Shown here: positions 1 through 8,506 of the stretch, one piece after another
How the letters are laid out: the number at the start of each line of letters is the position of its first letter
Position numbering within the stretch: the stretch's first letter is position 1
DNA from: Methylovirgula sp.
GTDB taxonomy: Bacteria > Pseudomonadota > Alphaproteobacteria > Rhizobiales > Beijerinckiaceae
Direction of reading: 5' to 3'
Length of the DNA: 9,599 bases
Assembly: GCA_030040215.1 (NCBI GenBank)
Contig: JASHUD010000086.1
Coordinates: 1-9,599 of the forward strand
Made by a program: the position numbers and the translations under genes
The notes under the pieces: model-generated
The model's input: the letters and a program-made list of their open reading frames with translations, nothing else
The model's database searches: none
Told to the model about the DNA's origin: nothing

Positions 1-567
1 AAGAATTGTTGCGAGCGCCAGATCGGTCGCCCGGCGATCGGGCAGGAAGTTTTCGAACGACACGAAGAGCCGCAGCCCCGCCGGTTCGCGCCGCGCTTTC
101 ACGTCGTGCACGCGAAAGCCGCTGACATTGATCCGCCACGCGAATCGCAGGTATTCGGCAACATGGTTGGGCAACGCAGGCAGGGCCAGTTTCGCGATCT
201 TCGCGCCATGATCGCTGACTTTGAAGAAGGCGCCGAGCCGATCGGCGATGATGATGTCGTTGCCATACGTCGCGATCCCGCCGGCAATCGGCGCGACACC
301 CGAGTCGGCGGGCAGCGTTACGGTTTCCTTGAAGAGGGGAAGCAGGACCGTGTCCAGCGATTGTCTGGCCGGAACGAGATCGGACGCGGCAGTCCTCTTT
401 GGTTTGCCAAACAGCCCTTCGACGAAGGCGGCGCCTTGCGCCGTCCAGCGTTTGGCCCTGTCATAGGGGGAAGGCGTCAACGCTTGCGTGGCAATACCCG
501 CGATCAAAGCGACTGCCATAGCCAGAACGGCCGGGACGACTTTGATCCGGTAATCGAAAACCGACAT
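1..567 (-). CDS. Membrane-anchored extracytoplasmic protein, function unknown (partial, N-terminal part)
   Basis: This frame is open from an ATG at 565-567 to the left edge, giving 189 codons with no stop, so the C-terminus is missing. Residues about 9-30 (VPAVLAMAVALIAGIATQAL) form a hydrophobic segment after a short basic N-terminus, so the rest is probably exported or anchored in the inner membrane. Residues about 93-118 (PIAGGIATYGNDIIIADRLG and following) look like a blade of a beta-propeller. The stretch RLFVSFENF at about 166-174 recalls propeller-type sugar dehydrogenases, but this is only a resemblance and I do not assign the family. No convincing Shine-Dalgarno sequence precedes the ATG. 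The reading frame continues upstream without a stop but also without a usable start codon, which supports this start. It is transcribed away from the dctA remnant. Confidence 0.72.
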   Translation of the reverse strand, partial: MSVFDYRIKVVPAVLAMAVALIAGIATQALTPSPYDRAKRWTAQGAAFVEGLFGKPKRTAASDLVPARQSLDTVLLPLFKETVTLPADSGVAPIAGGIATYGNDIIIADRLGAFFKVSDHGAKIAKLALPALPNHVAEYLRFAWRINVSGFRVHDVKARREPAGLRLFVSFENFLPDRRATDLALATIL

Positions 568-633
568 TCTCGAGGCTTTGCATGATTGCGCGCGTCCGGC
601 GAACGCCTTTTCGCATCTCGGAAGAAGCCTGGC

Positions 634-698
634 AATTCCGGATCGGCGTTTGATCCTGGATCAGAATCCGGATTGGATGGCCGGGACGACCCGGCCAT
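634..698. repeat. Palindromic intergenic element next to the dctA remnant
   Basis: Three nested inverted repeats are packed into 65 bases. ATTCCGGAT (635-643) faces AATCCGGATT (665-674), GATCC-T-GGATC lies at 652-662, and ATGGCCGGG (677-685) pairs perfectly with CCCGGCCAT (690-698) around ACGA. Short GC-rich palindromes of this kind are common extragenic repeats in Hyphomicrobiales. Family membership is inferred from general style, not from a database match. Confidence 0.55.
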
Positions 699-734
699 GA
701 CGTGTGGCGGGGCCGGAGGGAAATAAGCCGCCCG

Positions 735-1010
735 ATGGGCCGTTCGACGATCCTCGTCGTCGCTATGCTCGCCTCGAAAGGCGCAAGCGGCGTGACCGGC
801 GCTGGTTTCGTCATCCTCGCCGCGACGCTTTCGGCGATTTCCCCTTCCCTCGTGCCCGGCATGGCGATCCTGCTCGGCATTGACAAATTCATGAGCGAAT
901 GCCGGGCGCTCATGAATTTCATCGGCAATGGCGTGACGACCATCGTCATCGCACGCTCCGGGGGCGAACTCGACCGCGGCAAGCCTGCGGCGGCGCTCGA
1001 TGCGGGGTGA
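735..1010 (+). pseudogene. dctA: DctA C4-dicarboxylate carrier, C-terminal remnant
   Basis: The 91 codons from ATG 735 to TGA 1008-1010 match the end of DctA, the proton- or sodium-coupled carrier for succinate, fumarate and malate of the inner membrane. Recognisable pieces in order are LVVAMLASKGASGVTGAGF, VILAATLSAI, LVPGMAILLGIDKFMSECRA and LMNFIGNGVTTIVIA, followed by a GELDRGK tail. A complete DctA has roughly 430-450 residues, so about four fifths is missing, including the N-terminal transmembrane helices. The frame is open upstream to a GTG at 702, but those residues (WRGRREIS) do not resemble DctA. No Shine-Dalgarno sequence precedes either start. The retained part has no internal stop or frameshift, so the truncation may be fairly recent, or the fragment may still be translated. 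A working carrier is very unlikely. Confidence 0.82.
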
Positions 1011-1048
1011 AAGCCGAGCGAATTAGCAACTCCTCGTAAACGGCCGCA

Positions 1049-1540
1049 TCAATCCGGCGTCACGACGAGCGCGATGGCGTGCGCCGCCGTCCCGCTGAGC
1101 TCGATGATGAACGGGGTGGCGGCGAGATCGAACTTCACGCTCTTGGCGACGCCGTCGCATCCTTTGGCGCTGGTGAAGCCGACGGATCGCAACGCATGCC
1201 CGTCCTGGATCACGTCGATCCAGGCTCCGTGCGAGAGCGTGATCCGATAGGTGCCGGCGCTGGCCGGGGCCGACGCTTGCACGAAGCCGGCATAGGAATC
1301 GGAATATCGGGGCGTGCGCGACGGCGCCTGCGGCAATTTCGCAGCGGCAAGCGGCTGCAAGGCCACCGCGACCGGGCTCAGCGCCTGCACGCCTTGGCTG
1401 CCCGAAGCGACCTGCGAAGGTTTGGCGAGCAGCGCGCGCTCTTTGTCGAGCGGCCATTTGAACGTGCACCCGGTCGGTTCCTGCGCGAAGGCCGGCGCCG
1501 CCGCCAGCAGCGCGATCAGTAAGAAAGAACTGCGCACCAC
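1049..1540 (-). CDS. Small exported protein of unknown function
   Basis: The 163-residue product begins with a clear signal peptide: VRSSF, then a hydrophobic LLIALLAAAPA core and an AFA|Q cleavage site after residue 19. The mature protein of about 144 residues has two cysteines (Cys25 in TGCTFKW and Cys128 in KGCDG) that could form a periplasmic disulfide. A Pro/Ala/Gln-rich stretch (about 45-75) precedes a beta-rich C-terminal half with AGTYRITLSHGAWIDVIQDG (about 95-114) and KSVKFDLAATPFIIELSG (133-150). As I recall, similar small proteins in this bacterial order sometimes carry a homogentisate dioxygenase label. Nothing here supports an enzyme. The start is GTG at 1538-1540, with a second GTG at 1535-1537. 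The strong GGAGGAA just upstream fits either. It is divergent from ssb. Confidence 0.8.
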   Translation of the reverse strand: MVRSSFLLIALLAAAPAFAQEPTGCTFKWPLDKERALLAKPSQVASGSQGVQALSPVAVALQPLAAAKLPQAPSRTPRYSDSYAGFVQASAPASAGTYRITLSHGAWIDVIQDGHALRSVGFTSAKGCDGVAKSVKFDLAATPFIIELSGTAAHAIALVVTPD

Positions 1541-1633
1541 GGTTTCCTCCCCCCGCTCGCCGACGCGAGCGCGCTATCCTGGCAAACTGCCGAAATCCCC
1601 TGTGCAAGGCCGCCGGGTTCGCCCAGAATTCCC

Positions 1634-1662
1634 TTGCATGGGGCGAGCGTGCCTGCTAGAAC
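1634..1662 (+). promoter_or_regulatory. Possible ssb promoter overlapping the SOS box
   Basis: TTGCAT (1634-1639) and TAGAAC (1657-1662) are separated by exactly 17 bases. The match to -35 and -10 consensus is modest (3/6 and 4/6). The attraction is the geometry: the -10 element overlaps the first half of the LexA box, so bound repressor would block RNA polymerase. Predicted from pattern only. Confidence 0.3.
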
Positions 1663-1673
1663 AAAAGTAGAAC
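1659..1673. promoter_or_regulatory. LexA-binding SOS box (GAAC-N7-GAAC)
   Basis: GAAC (1659-1662), seven bases AAAAGTA, then GAAC (1670-1673) is a perfect match to the direct-repeat SOS box of alphaproteobacteria, written GTTC-N7-GTTC on the other strand. It lies 130 bases before the ssb start and 118 bases before the start of the divergent gene at 1540, so it could control either. ssb is a known SOS gene in this class, usually sharing the box with a divergent uvrA. uvrA is not in this window. Confidence 0.85.
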
Positions 1674-1689
1674 ACTTGAGCCCGCGCTT

Positions 1690-1725
1690 GTCAATTCGCT
1701 TGTGGACGTCAATTCGCTTGTGGAC
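1690..1725 (+). repeat. Perfect 18-base tandem repeat in the ssb leader
   Basis: GTCAATTCGCTTGTGGAC occurs twice head to tail (1690-1707 and 1708-1725) without mismatch. A partial extra CGCTTGT lies at 1685-1691. The repeat lies between the SOS box and the ssb start, so it is probably in the 5' untranslated region or at the promoter. Its role is unknown. The second copy runs into TGTGGACAA (1719-1727), one mismatch from the reverse complement of a DnaA box. Confidence 0.85.
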
Positions 1726-1803
1726 AAAGAGCGCGCCGTCCGCACCGACCCGAGGTTGCGGATAAGGTTTGTATGGATTTTCTAAGAGTGATGGAGAAGT
1801 GCC

Positions 1804-2292
1804 ATGTCGGGAAGCGTCAACAAAGTCATTTTGATCGGCAATTTGGGCCGCGATCCCGAAGTGCGGCGGTTGAACTCGGGCGATTCCGTGGTCAGTTTCA
1901 GCGTGGCGACGACGGATTCCTGGCGCGACAAGGCGACCGGCGAGCGCAAGGAGCGCACCGAGTGGCACAACGTCGTCATCTACAACGAGAACCTCGGCAA
2001 GATCGCCGAGCAATATTGCAAGAAGGGCTCGAAGATCTATCTCGAGGGCCAATTGCAGACGCGCGAATATACCGACCGCGACGGCAACCAGCGCAAGACC
2101 ACGGAAGTCGTGCTGCAGCGGTTCCGCGGCGAACTCACGCTGCTCGACAGCCGCGGTGCGCGCAGCGAGGCGCCTGAGGAGCGCGGCGACACGCCGGAGA
2201 GCGCCGGCAATTTCGGCCGCTCTTCGCCGATGGAAGCGGAGAAACGTCCCGGCCGCGTCGCGGAAATGATCGACGACGACATTCCGTTCTGA
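1804..2292 (+). CDS. ssb: Single-stranded DNA-binding protein SSB
   Basis: The 162-residue product coats single-stranded DNA in replication, recombination and repair, normally as a homotetramer. The OB fold covers about residues 4-115, with NKVILIGNLGRDPEV, the DNA-stacking tryptophans Trp40 (SWRDKATGE) and Trp54 (TEWHNV), KGSKIYLEGQLQTREYTD and the closing TTEVVLQ strand. A short linker rich in Gly, Glu, Arg and Ser (about 116-152) leads to the acidic tip MIDDDIPF, the docking site for SSB partner proteins such as RecO, PriA and DNA polymerase III chi. Length and ending are normal for alphaproteobacteria. GGAG at 1793-1796, seven bases before ATG 1804, is a good ribosome site. The upstream SOS box suggests DNA-damage induction. 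It is the first gene of the conserved ssb-gyrA segment, with its own leader. Confidence 0.97.
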   Translation: MSGSVNKVILIGNLGRDPEVRRLNSGDSVVSFSVATTDSWRDKATGERKERTEWHNVVIYNENLGKIAEQYCKKGSKIYLEGQLQTREYTDRDGNQRKTTEVVLQRFRGELTLLDSRGARSEAPEERGDTPESAGNFGRSSPMEAEKRPGRVAEMIDDDIPF

Positions 2293-2328
2293 CGCGCCTC
2301 TTCCCGGACGATCCTGCGAAGCGGGCGG

Positions 2329-2413
2329 ACCGGGGTCCAGGGCAAGCGGACAAAACGTTCCGGCTTCGATTTGCGGCCTCTGGATCCCGGTTCGGAGCTT
2401 TGCTCCGGCCGGG
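2329..2413. repeat. Palindromic repeat element between ssb and gyrA
   Basis: ACCGGGGTCCAGGG (2329-2342) is the near-perfect reverse complement of CCTCTGGATCCCGGT (2377-2391). The inner palindrome has CGGAGC (2393-2398), loop TTT, then GCTCCG (2402-2407), extended outside by CCCGG (2386-2390) and CCGGG (2409-2413). It lies 37-121 bases after the ssb stop. It may help end ssb transcription, but the following bases (AAAGTGTTC) lack the T run of an intrinsic terminator. The rest of the gap 2293-2577 shows only the possible gyrA promoter. Confidence 0.6.
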
Positions 2414-2510
2414 AAAGTGTTCTGTTCCGCAAGCTTCTGTGCATCGGTGGATGCCCCGTGCAACAGCTTGAAAACACGTTGTCTTTTCGCCACGTTCCGC
2501 GCCGCCGCAA

Positions 2511-2540
2511 CTGGCAATTTGGGGCGGATTCGCCTATATT
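2511..2540 (+). promoter_or_regulatory. Possible gyrA promoter
   Basis: TATATT at 2535-2540 (5/6 match to the -10 consensus) follows CTGGCA at 2511-2516 (4/6 match to -35) with an 18-base spacer, 37 bases before the gyrA start. The position fits a short leader. No operator is visible. Confidence 0.4.
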
Positions 2541-2577
2541 CGATCCATCGCTTTCCAACCCTCTGGATTGACCTTCC

Positions 2578-5331
<2,754 letters not shown>

Positions 5332-5405
5332 GCGCAACCCCAACTGCGACAAAACGTGAGGGCATTCCGCTCCGCCCAAAGCCGGGCAGAGAGGAACCCG
5401 TGCGT

Positions 5406-6383
5406 TCAGTGGTCGGCGCTCGGCAAAATCGCTTTCTTCCAAATGAGAGAAGCTGTGGCGACGAGGTTGAGGCCGCAGCTTTGGAACGACCAATGCCGCG
5501 CTTTCATATCCATGATCTCGTCGAGGTTGCGAATCGTTTTGAAACAATCGTTATCAAACTTGTACAGGGTTATGGTCCTGTCCATGAAGAGTCTACGCAC
5601 TGCTCCGCTCACTCCGTGCTTCTCGGCGTCTTCGATGATCAGCGCCGATTGACCGGCGAGCGTGTTGCTGGCTCCTTGCACCGCGCGGTCTTCAGCACCT
5701 TCCACATCGAGCTTGACGAGCACCGGCGTATGCCGAGCATCGACCTTTTCGAGGGTGAGAAGATCATCGACGGAAATTGTCGTGACCTCGTCTCCTTCTT
5801 CATTGGAAGCTCCATGCCAGTCCTTGCAGATCGAACGGCCCGCATGACGCCCGCCATATAGGTGCAGTCTTCTCCCAGAAATGCTGTCCACCGCCCGATG
5901 ATGGACCGACACCGGATACAGCAGGCCGCTTGTATTCCGCTTGAGGAGCGGCAAGTTCGCCGCCGAGGCTTCCACCGCGATCGTGGAATGTTCGCCGTAC
6001 ATACCGGACCCGACGCGAGCGCTCCAGTAGCCGAAATTAGCGCCTAAATCGACAAACACGAACGGCAGCGCACGCGCCCCGTGCAGCAGCGCGTCAATTT
6101 CAGGCTCGTAGAGCCAGTCTGCGTCGAGCAATCTGTTCCAATAATAATCGTCTGACGGATAAATGAAGCGCGACTCGTTCTCGAGGATCAAGGTGTCCGA
6201 ACCGAGCCGCATCAATCTGTTGATTGCAGCATGGACCCGCGATATCCCCGGATATCCCAGCGGCGCGAGTGCACGATGGGTAAGCTGCATTGCACGAACA
6301 TGCAGGTTCGACATCAAGTCGCGCGTCTCAAGCTTCCGACCGATCCGGTCGAACACCGCTGAAAATGTCTCGGATTGGGCCAA
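5406..6383 (-). CDS. FkbM-family SAM-dependent methyltransferase
   Basis: The 325-residue product has the class I methyltransferase core of the FkbM family. FVDLGANFGYWSARV (110-124) is the glycine-rich SAM loop, IAVEAS (135-140) supplies the acidic residue for the ribose, and VKLDVEGAED (223-232) is the family's signature strand. The first 100 residues are an alpha-helical extension with no motif I know. No signal peptide or membrane segment is seen. FkbM enzymes usually O-methylate sugars or polyketides, often on surface glycans, but the substrate cannot be deduced, and no glycosyltransferase lies nearby. The start is TTG at 6381-6383, since an in-frame stop lies at 6390-6392. GTG at residue 10 or ATG at residue 24 is also possible. 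GC content is below that of neighbouring genes (47% on the line at 6121). The gene opposes the flanking housekeeping genes, suggesting later insertion. Confidence 0.88.
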   Translation of the reverse strand: MAQSETFSAVFDRIGRKLETRDLMSNLHVRAMQLTHRALAPLGYPGISRVHAAINRLMRLGSDTLILENESRFIYPSDDYYWNRLLDADWLYEPEIDALLHGARALPFVFVDLGANFGYWSARVGSGMYGEHSTIAVEASAANLPLLKRNTSGLLYPVSVHHRAVDSISGRRLHLYGGRHAGRSICKDWHGASNEEGDEVTTISVDDLLTLEKVDARHTPVLVKLDVEGAEDRAVQGASNTLAGQSALIIEDAEKHGVSGAVRRLFMDRTITLYKFDNDCFKTIRNLDEIMDMKARHWSFQSCGLNLVATASLIWKKAILPSADH

Positions 6384-6640
6384 ACGAGTTCACCGACAGA
6401 CGCGGAATTTATAGTAAACTTTCTCTGCCAAATTCGCTGCAAAGTAGGGCTCCGGTTGCTTTGTGTAAACACGGTGCGACTGACAATCCTAACTATCTGG
6501 CGCTAAGGTTAGCGGCTCGCTCGATCGGCGGTACGCCGGCGTCCTAAGGACCGCATAAGCCTGGGAGAGGGAAAAGCGGACGTGACTCGTCCGGTTCGCA
6601 ATCCATTTGCTCCCCAATCCTTGCTTCGCTACATAGGCGC
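6384..6640. other. AT-richer intergenic region with short palindromes, upstream of coaD
   Basis: These 257 bases separate the divergent methyltransferase and coaD starts. I see no gene. Three small inverted repeats stand out: CGCTAA-GG-TTAGCG (6501-6514), GTCCT-A-AGGAC (6541-6551) and CGGACG-TGACT-CGTCCG (6577-6593). None is followed by a T run. A TATAAA on the minus strand near 6407-6412 could be a -10 for the methyltransferase but lacks a good -35. A weak TTGCTC/TACATA pair with a 17-base spacer (6607-6635) would start transcription almost at the coaD ATG. Both promoter readings are tentative. Confidence 0.5.
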
Positions 6641-7156
6641 ATGATCCGCAAGGCGCTCTACACCGGCACGTTCGATCCGCTGACCAACGGCCACGTCGAT
6701 ATCATCACGCGCGCCACGCGGTTTTGCGACGAGCTTGTGGTGGCGATCGGCGTGCATCCCGACAAAACGCCGCTTTTCTCCGCCGAGGAACGCGCCGAGC
6801 TTGTGCGCCGTGTCTGTGCGCATCTTGGCGGCGCACAGTCCTGCAAGGTTTCGGTCCTCACCTTTTCCGGCCTCGCGGTCACGGCCGCGCGGCAAGCGGG
6901 CGCAACGCTGCTGCTGCGCGGGCTGCGCGACGGCACCGACCTCGACTACGAGATGGAAATGGCCGGCGCAAACGCCATGTTAGCACCGGAAATTCCGACT
7001 GTGTTTCTCGCCGCCTCGCCCGGCGTCCGCCACATTGCGGCGACATTGGTCCGGCAAATCGCTTTGCTTGGCGGCGACGTATCGAGCTTCGTGCCCGATA
7101 TGGTCGCCGCTGCTCTCGCAGAAAAAGTGCGCAAAACTCTCAAGGACGGATCATGA
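6641..7156 (+). CDS. coaD: Phosphopantetheine adenylyltransferase
   Basis: The 171-residue cytoplasmic enzyme transfers AMP from ATP to 4'-phosphopantetheine, giving dephospho-CoA and pyrophosphate, the fourth step of coenzyme A synthesis. The nucleotidyltransferase fold shows YTGTFDPLTNGHVDII at 7-22, with Thr10 and the TNGH box (His18) that handle the phosphates. LLRGLRDGTDLDYEMEMA (91-108) holds the substrate-binding arginines and is highly typical. ASPGVRHIAATLVRQI (125-140) is the phosphate-binding segment, with IAAT where E. coli has ISSS. Length is normal; bacterial CoaD has about 160-170 residues. The ATG at 6641 is right because conserved sequence begins at residue 5. The ribosome site is poor, with only AGG at 6635-6637 very close to the ATG. 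It overlaps the cyclophilin gene by four bases, suggesting translational coupling. Confidence 0.96.
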   Translation: MIRKALYTGTFDPLTNGHVDIITRATRFCDELVVAIGVHPDKTPLFSAEERAELVRRVCAHLGGAQSCKVSVLTFSGLAVTAARQAGATLLLRGLRDGTDLDYEMEMAGANAMLAPEIPTVFLAASPGVRHIAATLVRQIALLGGDVSSFVPDMVAAALAEKVRKTLKDGS

Positions 7157-7704
7157 AATTCGATCGACGCAGTCTCTTTCTCGCCCTCGCCTTCACGCTT
7201 TTCGCGGCGCCGCTCGCCGCCGCGTCGGACCTGCAAAACACCATCTATCTCGACACGAAAGACGGCCGCATCACCATTCTGCTGCGCCCCGATCTCGCGC
7301 CGAAGACCGTGGCGCAGATCAAGACGCTCACGAAGCGCGGTTTCTACAACGGCATTGTCTTCCACCGGGTGATCGACGGGTTCATGGCGCAGACCGGCGA
7401 TCCAACCGGCACCGGCACCGGCGGATCGGATCTGCCCAATGTGCCCGCCGAATTCTCCAAGGCGCCTTTCAAGCGCGGTACCCTCGGCATGGCGCGCGCC
7501 GAGGATCCGAATTCCGGCAATTCGCAGTTCTTCATCTGTCTCGCCGATTCCGATTTCCTCGACGGCCAATACACCGTCTTTGGCCAGGTCGTCTCCGGCA
7601 TGGATGTCGTCGACAAGATCAAGAAGGGCGACAAAGACAACAACGGGATGGTCACCAATCCCGACAAGATCGTGAAGATGCAGCTCGCCGCCGACGCCAA
7701 GTAG
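7153..7704 (+). CDS. Peptidyl-prolyl cis-trans isomerase, cyclophilin type, exported
   Basis: The 183-residue cyclophilin catalyses cis-trans isomerisation of X-Pro bonds during protein folding. It opens with MKFDRRSLFLALAFTLFAAP and a likely cleavage after Ala24 (AAA|SD), so the mature enzyme should act in the periplasm, in the manner of PpiA. Catalytic and pocket residues are visible: Arg72, Phe77 and Gln80 in FHRVIDGFMAQTG, then GTGTGGS (86-92), MARA (113-116) and NSQFFICL (123-130). The C-terminal part QYTVFGQVVSGMDVVDKIKKG is typical. The ATG overlaps the coaD stop as ATGA, and AAGGA at 7142-7146 inside coaD serves as ribosome site, so the two are probably one transcript. It is paralogous to the cyclophilin gene at 8507. 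The stop lies one base from the stop of the convergent Rieske gene. Confidence 0.95.
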   Translation: MKFDRRSLFLALAFTLFAAPLAAASDLQNTIYLDTKDGRITILLRPDLAPKTVAQIKTLTKRGFYNGIVFHRVIDGFMAQTGDPTGTGTGGSDLPNVPAEFSKAPFKRGTLGMARAEDPNSGNSQFFICLADSDFLDGQYTVFGQVVSGMDVVDKIKKGDKDNNGMVTNPDKIVKMQLAADAK

Positions 7705-7705
7705 C

Positions 7706-8356
7706 CTAGAGCTGGACGATCGAATCGAAATCGTAGCTGCTGCCCGGCGGATTTTCGCCGATGCGGAGCGTCGTGGCGTTCACGAAGTGATACGGCGGCA
7801 CCGGCAGATTGTACGGAGCCGGGACGCCTTTGAAGACGCGGCCGGCCAGATCGTATTTCGAGCCGTGGCACGGGCAGAAGTAGCCGCCCGGCCAGGCGTT
7901 GGTCGGCGTCGTCGCACTCGGGTTGGGAAAGAACTCAGGGATACAGCCGAGATGCGTGCAGATGCCGACGAGCACCCCATATTCCGGGTTGATCGAGCGG
8001 TGCCAGTTGGCCGCATATTCCGGCTGCTGATGATTCTGCGAATTCGGATCGGATAAGAGATTGACGAGCTGCTTGCTCTGCAAGGTGGCAAGCAGTTTGG
8101 CGGGACGATTGACGATGAAGATCGGACGCGAGCGCCAGCGCACGATGATCATCTGCCCCGGTGCCACGCTTTTCAGATCGACGTCGATCGGACCGCCAGC
8201 GGCAATCGTCGAGGCGTCGGGTTCGAACTGCGAAATGAGCGGCACGATGGCCGCCGCCGCGCCGACGATTCCGAACGCCCCCGTCGCTAGGAAGAGGAAG
8301 TCGCGGCGGGTCGCGGCCTCGCCGAGATCGGGAGAAGCAGAAGGTAAATCCGCCAT
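7706..8356 (-). CDS. petA: Ubiquinol-cytochrome c reductase Rieske iron-sulfur subunit
   Basis: The 216-residue product is the [2Fe-2S] subunit of the cytochrome bc1 complex, which takes electrons from ubiquinol at the periplasmic face and passes them to cytochrome c1. The N-terminus has a twin-arginine motif TRRDFLFLA (16-24) followed by one membrane helix (about 21-43). Cluster ligands are Cys133 and His135 in CTHLGC and Cys161 and His164 in CPCHGSKYD. Cys138 and Cys163 should form the stabilising disulfide. The ending VFKGVPAPYNLPVPPYHF and IGENPPG is standard. The frame is open to 8812, but the conserved sequence and the GAGGTG ribosome site fix ATG 8354-8356. No cytochrome b or c1 gene follows; the exported cyclophilin gene is convergent instead. 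The related cyclophilin gene at 8507 is divergent. The gene is therefore an orphan, either the only Rieske gene or an extra copy. Confidence 0.96.
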   Translation of the reverse strand: MADLPSASPDLGEAATRRDFLFLATGAFGIVGAAAAIVPLISQFEPDASTIAAGGPIDVDLKSVAPGQMIIVRWRSRPIFIVNRPAKLLATLQSKQLVNLLSDPNSQNHQQPEYAANWHRSINPEYGVLVGICTHLGCIPEFFPNPSATTPTNAWPGGYFCPCHGSKYDLAGRVFKGVPAPYNLPVPPYHFVNATTLRIGENPPGSSYDFDSIVQL

Positions 8357-8506
8357 ATTCACCTCGGCAGTCGTGGGCCAGGCATCCGTTGCCCCGCGCT
8401 CGGGGGCACCAAGGCCGAAGCTTGCGGCCGGCAAGCGCGTCAGGTTTACCTTGCCCACCGCTTCGATTATTGCAGGGACCAACCAAAGTCCAGGAGGAGT
8501 TTCGCC
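8357..8506. promoter_or_regulatory. Divergent control region of petA and the second cyclophilin gene, with two hairpins
   Basis: The 150-base gap must hold the start signals for both directions. Two perfect 6-base stems occur: TGCCCC (8390-8395) with GGGGCA (8403-8408), and GCTTGC (8420-8425) with GCAAGC (8431-8436). Neither has a T run. A weak TTTACC/TATTGC pair with a 17-base spacer (8445-8473) could serve the + strand gene. No clear promoter is seen toward petA. Confidence 0.4.

Noticed and set aside
106..585. 159-codon + strand frame at the left end
   Set aside because: It is antisense to the open frame at 1-567, which has a coherent membrane segment; the + strand frame is Arg/Asp/Gly-rich without motifs.
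461..982. 173-codon minus-strand frame over the dctA remnant
   Set aside because: The opposite strand encodes clear DctA sequence, and this frame reads through the palindromic repeat with no recognisable domain.
2386..2420. Intrinsic terminator for ssb
   Set aside because: The hairpin is good but is followed by AAAGTGTTC and not by a T run, so I list it as a repeat element only.
6560..6625. tRNA-like ending (GGTTCGCAATCC followed by CCCCA)
   Set aside because: The T-loop has the wrong length and lacks the conserved A58. No D-arm or anticodon arm can be folded upstream.
6724..7704. 326-codon + strand frame starting inside coaD and ending with the cyclophilin
   Set aside because: The part before 7153 is Arg-rich out-of-frame coaD. 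The real cyclophilin start is ATG 7153 with a signal peptide and ribosome site, so this is not a fusion.
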